Below, in pieces: positions 19,505-27,800 of a stretch of 64,000 nucleotides of DNA. A program made the translations under genes and the position numbers. A model generated the notes under the pieces. That model saw nothing but the letters and a program-made list of their open reading frames with translations, was not told the origin of the DNA and searched no databases. Every line of letters starts with the position of its first letter. Positions within the stretch are counted from its first letter, which is position 1. The stretch is from Gari tellinella (Eukaryota; Mollusca; Bivalvia; Cardiida; Psammobiidae): positions 4,030,001 to 4,094,000 of the forward strand of contig OV277871.1 of NCBI GenBank assembly GCA_922989275.2, in the 5' to 3' direction.

Positions 19505-20262
19505 GCTACACGACATGACCAACATTCAAACCTGAGCAAGATATCAATGAGGCAAACATTTTGGGCAAGATTCATTAAAATACAATGAGATTTGTAGCCT
19601 CTAGAGTGTTAACAAGGTTTTTCAATGATTTGACCTAGTTTTTTACCCATATTCAAACTTGACCTAGATATCAATTAGGCAAACATTCTGACCAAATTGC
19701 ATTAGAATCCAATGAGATTTGTAGCCTCTAGAGTGTTAAAAAGGTGTTTCTATGATTTGACCTAGTGACCTAGTTGTTGAACCAACATGACCCATATTCT
19801 TGTTCCAAGATATCAATTAGGCAAACATTCTGACCATGTTGCATTAAAATCTAGTGAGATCATGTATAGCTATTAGAGCGTTAACAAGGTATTTCTATAA
19901 TTTGACCTGGTGACCTAGTTTTTGACTGGACATGACCCACATTCAACCCTGACCTAAATACCAATGAGGAAAACATTTTGACCAAGTTTCATGAAGATCC
20001 AATGAGATTTGTAGCCTCTATAGTGTTTAGTTTTTCTATGAGTTGACCTAGTTTTTGACCTGATATGACCCATATTCAAACTTGACCTAGATTTCTTCAA
20101 GACAAACATTGTCATAAAGTGTCATAAAGATCAGATGAAATTTGTAGCTGCTAGAGTGTTAACGAACCAATTGTAGATGCATGGATTGACAGATAAACAG
20201 GTGATGGCCTTCAGCGATCCTAATAGCTCAACTTGGCACTTTGCGTCAGGTGAGCTAATAGA
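19505..20262 (-). repeat. Tandem repeat, about 134-bp unit, GCTCACC-type element
   Basis: At least five units of GACCTAGATATCAAT.AGGCAAACATTCTGACCA.....GAGATTTGTAGCCTCTAGAGTGTTAA.AAGG. The right end, CACTTTGCGTCAGGTGAGCT, resembles the capped end of the array at 57501-58434, of which this is the reverse-complement relative. Confidence 0.75.
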
Positions 20263-20271
20263 GACATCATT

Positions 20272-20506
20272 TTACACCTTAGATTTATTCCTCCATTGAA
20301 GAAAACAGTTCCAGTTTATACAGTCATAAACATGTATCATAAGAAATGGTTCCTATACCCAAACAGATGATAGCTTAAAGAAAGTTGACTGGAAGTAAAG
20401 CAGAATGTACCTCAAGGTGCATTCTGCTTTACTTTCATTCTGTTTCAAGAGGTCACCTGTCTTCAAACTTTTAGTTGCTAGGAACAGGCTATGGGGCAAA
20501 GGGATA
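20272..20506. mobile_element. F2 MITE, left end truncated
   Basis: F2 interior (TTATTCCTCCATTGAAGAAA), H2 hairpin and right end GGCTATGGGGCAAAGGGATAA. Confidence 0.75.
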
Positions 20507-20632
20507 ATCTTTCTTTTGCATATAAAAGCATGAATTTATCTGTAATGTCAGTGTCAGGAATGCAAGTCTCATGGCTTTATAAATATTTTATTCATAAAAA
20601 TACTATATGCATACACAATACAGTCAATCTTT

Positions 20633-20876
20633 ATCAACCCTTTACCCCATAAATGCGTCTTAAATTTTTCTTCCACTGGAGAAAATAGTTCATATTTGTA
20701 CAGTCATGAATATGGATTATAAGAAGAAATATTTTCATAACTTAGCAGATGGTAGCTTAAAACAGGCTGATAGCAAAGAAGAATGTGCCTTAAGGCGCAT
20801 TCTGCTTTACTTTCAACCTGTTTTAAGTGATCACCTGTTTTCAAAAGTACAAACAGGCTATGGGGTAATGGGTTAA
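20633..20876. mobile_element. F2 MITE, near full length
   Basis: TCAACCCTTTACCCCATAAA to GCTATGGGGTAATGGGTTAA, with a complete H2 hairpin (tip GTGCCTTAAGGCGC). Confidence 0.85.
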
Positions 20877-20929
20877 GTGACCACTCAACAGAAGACCAAT
20901 ATACAGTATTTAATTTATGAAGCTGTTTA

Positions 20930-21010
20930 ATGCAGGTTAACAAATAATGGTTAAAAAATAATGCAGAACGCTTGTTTGGGAGCTTTCTACATTATCTATA
21001 TCCTGCATTA
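20930..21010. repeat. Hairpin related to H2 (TAATGCAG type)
   Basis: AATGCAGG...ATAATGCAGAACGC with a loose mirror (AGCTTTCTACATTATC...CCTGCATTAAACAG). Similar diverged units lie at 24830-24900, 49160-49215 and 57000-57060. Confidence 0.45.
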
Positions 21011-21375
21011 AACAGTCACATATCTTAAGAGATGCCTGGGCTATTAGACTGAGTGAAGTTAAATAATCTAAAACAGGTAAAAAAAATCCCTGTAAAGAGT
21101 ACATTTGGCTTAACTCTTTGCATGCTGGGTAATTATTTCTGCAACAATTGTCATCTGCTAATGTTCTAAAAATAGAACTTTCAAAATTTCTTTTCAAAAC
21201 AGGGTCAGAGTGTCAAACAGTTTGGATTCTGATGAGATGCTGCGTTACAATGGTAATCACTGTGCTACATATATCCACTGCTAGATTTTCATATATTGAA
21301 GGGAAGTAACTGAAATGTGTGAAAAGTTACCAAGTGGTACAGGTTACCTCCCCTGCTTTACTTGTTTTTGCTTGT

Positions 21376-21560
21376 CAGGGGCGTAGCTAGATCAATAAGG
21401 AAGTGTACGCACTTTGACTAGGGGTGTTTGGGGGCATGCTCTCATGGGAAAATATTTCTAGGTTGTCTCTGGTGCGTCTGAAGGCATTTCCCCCAATCAA
21501 AACAGGTATAATACCAACATGAATCTATGTAAAAAACATGAATTCCCAGAGTATATCCTT
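21376..21560 (+). mobile_element. Fragment of CAGGGGCGTAGCTA element
   Basis: CAGGGGCGTAGCTAGATCAA followed by the GTACGCACTTTGACTAGG and CATGCTCTC units. This is the left terminus of the family whose long copy is at 32207-34460. It lies just beyond the HINT3 stop, in its presumed 3' untranslated or flanking DNA. Confidence 0.75.
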
Positions 21561-21781
21561 GAGCTCTGGGCTTATTCTTTTCATTGATGCTTGTTTGCAA
21601 ATATTTTACTGTTTACAAAACACAACGTCTTCACATCTAAAATAATATCAATTCGTATTTTAGGAAAATAAGTCCTTCTACAGAACTTAGAACCCTTGGA
21701 CAAGAATAGTTTTTTTCTAAATATGTGTTCAAGGAAGCTGTATCAGTTGTTCATGAAATCACACTTGATCCAGACTGGTTC

Positions 21782-21847
21782 TCAATCTTTACTTAATCTG
21801 TCCATGGTTAATTTCATTTTATCCAGTCTATCAAGTAACCAGTCCAC
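21782..21847 (-). CDS. HINT3: HINT3 exon 5 (C-terminal, stop)
   Basis: A TTGTTTTAG acceptor precedes GTGGACTGG. The exon codes 21 residues (VDWLLDRLDK... to LSKD) and ends in TGA at 21784-21782. It enters in phase 0, matching exon 4. Confidence 0.88.
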   Translation of the reverse strand: MDWLLDRLDKMKLTMDRLSKD

Positions 21848-24800
21848 CTAAAACAAACAAGAATATTCATCAAGACATAGATATTGCACATTCAAGAAAT
21901 AGCGAAAATTGAAAAATTTATTCATGGACAAAATCCAAATATTGGACACCATGCAAGGCAATACAGTAAAACCTCGCTATTACGACCACTAAAACGAAGG
22001 CTTATTGATTGCATAATAGAGAGGTGGCAGCTTAAAGCAAGATGACAGTGAAACAGAAAGCTCCTAAAGGAGCTTTCTGTTTCACTGTCACCTTGCTTTA
22101 AGCGGTCACCAATAGTTAACACCCTAATAATTAACATAATTTAGTGGTCGTAATAGAGGGGTTTTACTGTACTTTAATCTTGGTTTCAGCACAAGACAAA
22201 AGCAACTGGAACTTACAAACAATGAAAACATACGACAGATACTGTTGCAGATAAAAACAGCCCAACCTTGAAACTTAAGCTTAGCCATGTTTAACCCATT
22301 AACCCATAGCCTATTTCTAATATTGAATATAGGTGACCACTTACCGGTAAAGCTGGTTGAAAGAAAAGCAGAATGCGCTTAAGGCGCATTCTGCTTTACT
22401 TTCAGCCTGCTTTAAGCTATCATCTGCATGGATATAGAAATTATTTCTTATGCTGCGTATTCATGACTGTATAAAGTAGAACAAAAATCTTCCATAGAAA
22501 AAAAAATCAAAGGCGTAAAAAGGCGTATTTATGGGGTAATGGGTTAAACTGTGAAATATGTGTATACCAAACTTAGGCGAGCTGCAGTTATTGAAATTCA
22601 ACTGTAGAAATAGTTGTTGTTGTTGCTGCTAAGGTTTATAGTCTGGCATAAGCTTTATCAGGTGCGTCATCCAATTGTCTCAGGATTGGGACAATGGTCA
22701 GCATCATTCCCATTGTTTAATGGACTTTGCTCACCCAGAGTTGTAGATAAGCTTTGTCTTGGAATTGGGTATCAAAACACAGATATTAAAGGAATAGGGT
22801 TTTTTGAAAATTCATTGGGTATTGCATTGACCACAACCCCATGGTCTCTAATTCATTTGGGTATCCACAGTCCAGAACCCCATGATTTGTAATATAATTA
22901 GGTATCAGTAGGAAAATAAACTTCGATTTCCTATCCTTGTCCTTTCAACAGTGCATTCAGGGTATTGTTGTTAACTGTCTAAAATGATTTTCAGTGTTTA
23001 CCTTACATGGTTCTATATACAACTTTTGTTTACACACGTTTGACTAAAGTAAAAGTTCAGTTGATAACCCAATGAAATTAAAAAGCAATTGAGTATTCGT
23101 TTCTCATTAGTTTTGAAATAATTGGGTATTTCACCAATTTCAATTGGGTAAGTACTCGGATACTTTGCTTATCTACAACTCTGCTCACCTGTCGAAAAAC
23201 AGGTAAGCTTGGCTTATAAATACTTACAGTGACAAACCAATAGGAATTGGGCATGTATATACCCCTGGCAATCCAGCCCATCTGATTGGTTGATGATATC
23301 ACATGAAGGTGAAGGTGACTTATAGCGTGGAATGGCGGCCAGTGGAAACCCATCCTACAATGATTTAAACCTACAGTCAAACCTGTATTAATCCTTTACC
23401 CCATAGAAGCGCCTTTTAGCACATTTAATTTATTCCTCCACTGAAGAAAATAGTTCAAATTTATACAATCAGAAATATTTTCTTTATTCTAGCAGGTGGG
23501 AGCCTAAAGCAGGCTGAAAGTAAAGCAGAATGTGCCTTAAGGCACATTCTGCTTTACTTTCAACCTGCTTTAAGTAGTCACCTATTTTCAAAACTAGAAA
23601 CAGGCTATGGGGTAAAGGGTTAAAGGCAGTATGTAAGCCAGAATAGCGCATTTTTTAAACCTGAATATTCAGGCAGATACGTAATCTAAACATACATTGT
23701 ATAAAAAGAAGTAATCCGCGATGATTATGGAGGCAATAAATCTGACAAACACATGAATTTGATAGGAAAATGTCGACTTTTAAATCGGTTTGTTGACATC
23801 TGATCAACGACGGAGATTTTCCGAGTTCGTTCGGCTTGCGCCCGGTAAAGATGTTTTCTTATGACCTGTCGGAGTTATTTTTAGATTGGAACATTCTAAA
23901 ACTTTAAAAGGGATGAGTATTCCCTACATCCAGCAAGAAACATTGATAGCTGTGTTTATTGTGCGCAGTATACAGTAGAGAATACATTTTCTTTCCCGTT
24001 TAAACGCAAACGCAATGCACGTAACTGTGGAAATTTACTTTAAGAAGTTTTAACTATTATTTTTTAATATGAGTAGCAAATAGGTTGGAGCCTGATCAAA
24101 CGGCGGGTTACCCGGCGTCTGACCTGGCTCCAATCTGTTTGCAATGGAAATAATAGTTTTGTATACAAATGCGTTTATTGGGAGAGAATAAAATATCAGT
24201 AAAGTTAGCGCAGCGGGATAGTGCTGCACGGGAACCATACTTATCTCAAGTAGGATGTAGTTGATGTCACCTTACTTACAGTGGAGAAAATGTTATTCTT
24301 TCCCAATAAACGCGTTAACGCTAAAACCATGATTTCAATTGCAAACAGTTTGGAGCAGATCAGACACCGGGTAACCCGGCGTCTGATCACGCACCGAACT
24401 GTTTGCCACTCAGACTAACATGAATGGTCAGAATTGTTTAAAGGTTGTCCATTTATGCGTATTATTGCCATGCGTTTGCGTTTAAACGGGAAAGAATAAC
24501 GTTTTCTCCACCGTTACCTTAATGGTTATGAACTATTCTGCTCGTGACTGTTATTCGACCTTACGGAAACTCTCGGAAGCCGACACGAAGATTTGTTATG
24601 TAAACAAAAAGCTTATTTTTCCAACCATCTCGATAAGAAATCGGCACATTTATGTATGGTTCTTAAAGAAAGGGGGGCATGTTTCAGGCACCTGATAATT
24701 TCAATATATAGAAAATGTTCTTATATAAGAAATTGCGCGATTTAAACATAAATTTGGCTGACATTCTGGCTTTAAGCTAGCACTAAAAATAAGTAATATT

Positions 24801-27800
24801 TACAGCCTATATAACAGATTTCAGTTTAATGCAGAACATTTTTTAATGTAATGCAGAAAGCTCCTATAAGAGCTTGTGTATTATTATTGCCATCCATTAA
24901 CCCGCATATAGGCGTCTTTCAAACAATGTACATGTGAATAGTAAAATTGTCCTGTGCAAACAGTGAAGGCCCAGATCAGAGGGCTCCAAAAGGAGCCCTC
25001 TGATCAGGGTCTTCACTGTTTGTCATAATGCTAAACATTGATAAAAACAACCCTTAAAAGTCAGAAATGGACTAGACTAAAATGGAAACTGGAATTGTCG
25101 ATTGAAAGTTCCAGGGAGGAAAGAGTTAAGCAGTCACCTGTCTTTAAATATCAACAGGCTAAATAATTCAGTGTTTGCTTAAATTAAAAGTTTGTCTTGT
25201 TTTCATACATGACAATAATTTGCCAAACCTTAGTAGCCATGAAACATTGCATCAGACACTTTTGTGTTTAACCCATTACCTAAGTTCTTAGTTTTGGAGA
25301 CATGTGACCACTTAAAGCAGGTTGAAAGTAAAGCAGAATGCGCCTTACCTTACCACCTGTTAGAATATAGAAAATATGATGATGATGATGATGATGGTTA
25401 AGTACCTTGTATCTGTTAAGTCCCCTCCTTTTGCTTCTAAAACAGATTTGCCTATTTCAACCATCTGTTCCACTGGAAATAAAAACATACCATGTATTGA
25501 ATAAGAGTTTTAGTTCAACTTGTTCTGATTCCTTGATGAGGCTAACAGAGCTGCTGGTCAAAAGTGGCTGCAAAATGCAAGACAAAACAGGAATGCAGAA
25601 AGCTCCTAAAGAAGTATTTTGCACACAGTTGCACGACATTAAGTAGATAAGATACTGCTTAACCCATTACCCCATAGCCTGTTTCTAGTTTTGGAGACAT
25701 AATAATTTAAAGCAGGTTGAAAGTAAAGCAGATTGCGCCTTACATGTAATTGGTTAAACGGCTACAAGTTTTACTGCTTTTGAATGGCTGCTCAAACCTC
25801 TTTAATCTGAAACCCTCTCTAAGGCAAACTTTGGTCCACAAGGATTTGCTTTACCCCATTACTAGGACCAGAGAACTATTGACCAGGGCTCCAGATAAGT
25901 GGCGGTGAACTGAACAAATCCAACAGTTTCTTACTTGTTTTAGCACCAAATCCTATGGTGTGACTACTCATTAGAATTGTCTCGAAGAGACGATTCTAAT
26001 GAGTAGTCACACCATAGGGTTTAATGCAGAAATGAAGATTTTAGTTTTTGAAATACTCCCCTTATCTGGAACCCTGATTGACTCACCCATTTGTTTGTCA
26101 TCTGGCTTCAGCTGTTTCGCATCAGGCAGGTGCTCTTTAGGCACTATGAGATAATGGTGGGGCGAGGCCGGCCTTATGTCACGGAAAGCAACAAAATTAC
26201 CATCCTGAAAAGTAAAACTTGATGTAAGTATGAAACTTAACCCATTACCCCATAAATATGCCTTTGTACGCTTTTATTTTATTCCTCCACTGAAGAAAAT
26301 AATCCCAATTCATACAGTCATGAAAAAGTATCATAAGAAAAACATTCTGTATTCTAGCACATGATAGCTTAAAGCAGGCTGAAAGAAAAGCAGAATGCGC
26401 CTTAAGGCACATTCTGCTTTACATTCAACCTGCTTTTAGTAGTCACCTGTCTTCAAAGCTGGACACATGCTATGGGGTAACGGGTTAAGAGAAGTGAAAA
26501 TCACCATGATGCAGCATTTATGTTACGTTGTTCCTTACTGTTTAGAAATAGAAAATTTAAGCTAAAGAGGCGAATAGTAGTGCCATGTTTTAAACCGGTA
26601 TTTCTTTTTTTAAACTATGTGAACTTGTTTTCAGCTTGCTTTAAACAACCGCCTTCAGAAAGTGGGAAAAATTTCCTATGTATAATTTATCTATGAAGTA
26701 AAAAGTTAACTCTCTTACCACCAAATTTAATCAGCTGCTTTAGCTCTTTCGACACCATGGACCTGTTTAGAATATACTCATTACATTTGCAAACAGTCTA
26801 GACCCAGATCAGAGGACTCCTATAGTGTATCTACACTGTTTGCTAACTAAAATTCCCAGAATTCCAAGTAGACTGGTTCATGTTTTGGTAGCTAAAATGA
26901 TCTACAAAGGGAACCTAATTACCCACAAGATTAATTAGTGTTGAAAGAGTTATCATTTTGAAGTTGGCTAAAATTTGTCTGCAGTTTTAGGAAAAACCTC
27001 ATAAGTTTGAAAATTTGACAGAGAAAATAATTATTGATACTAGTGCAAAGCAGTTCGGATCCTGATAAGATGCCATGTTACACAATGTCTGGTCTGGATC
27101 TAAACTGGTTGCAAAGTGAAAGAGTTAAATTCAGAATTTTGTACTTCTATGGGAGATCTTATTACATAACAATGATTATAATGTGACGAACAAGCAAAGT
27201 GTGTTTGTGAAACACAAATGCCCCTAGCCAACAGCATTTTCAGTAATCATCTAATGTACATGCTTATTTGCAAAAGTAGGTCAAAGATCAAGTGGTAAAA
27301 AAAACTTTGGTATGGTTGGAAAAGCCTTCAGACAAGAAAGATACAAATAAAATATTGAAGCTCTAGGCATATTGGTTCTAATGTTAAAGGCATTTAAAGA
27401 TTTTTACAAAGGTAGATTCAAGGTCAAGGTCACAAGGGCAAAAATGTTGTTATGGTTGGATTCTTGGAAAGGTCTCAACAAAAAGGAAGGCACATGCCAA
27501 GTTTGAAAGGCCCATGTGCAAATGTGCAAGAGTTATAGGCAAGGTTAAGGTCTTTGGTTTAAGTTTTATTAAATAGGTCATAAAAGTAGGTCAAAGATCA
27601 AGGTCAATGTCACAAGGGCAAAAAATATTTGCACAGTTAGAAAGGCATTACATGTTTTTGCAAAAGTTGGTCAAAGGTCAAGGTCAGAAGGGCAAACATG
27701 TTGGCATGGTCAGACCAAGTATGGAAGCACATTGCCTATTGGTTCTTATATTATAGGCATTTAAAGAGTTTTGCAAAAGTTGGTCAATATCAAAGTCACA

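Noticed and set aside
22614..22892. 92-codon plus-strand open frame beginning with poly-Leu
   Set aside because: Runs antisense through HINT3 intron 4 and across the left end of the 446-bp hAT-like element.
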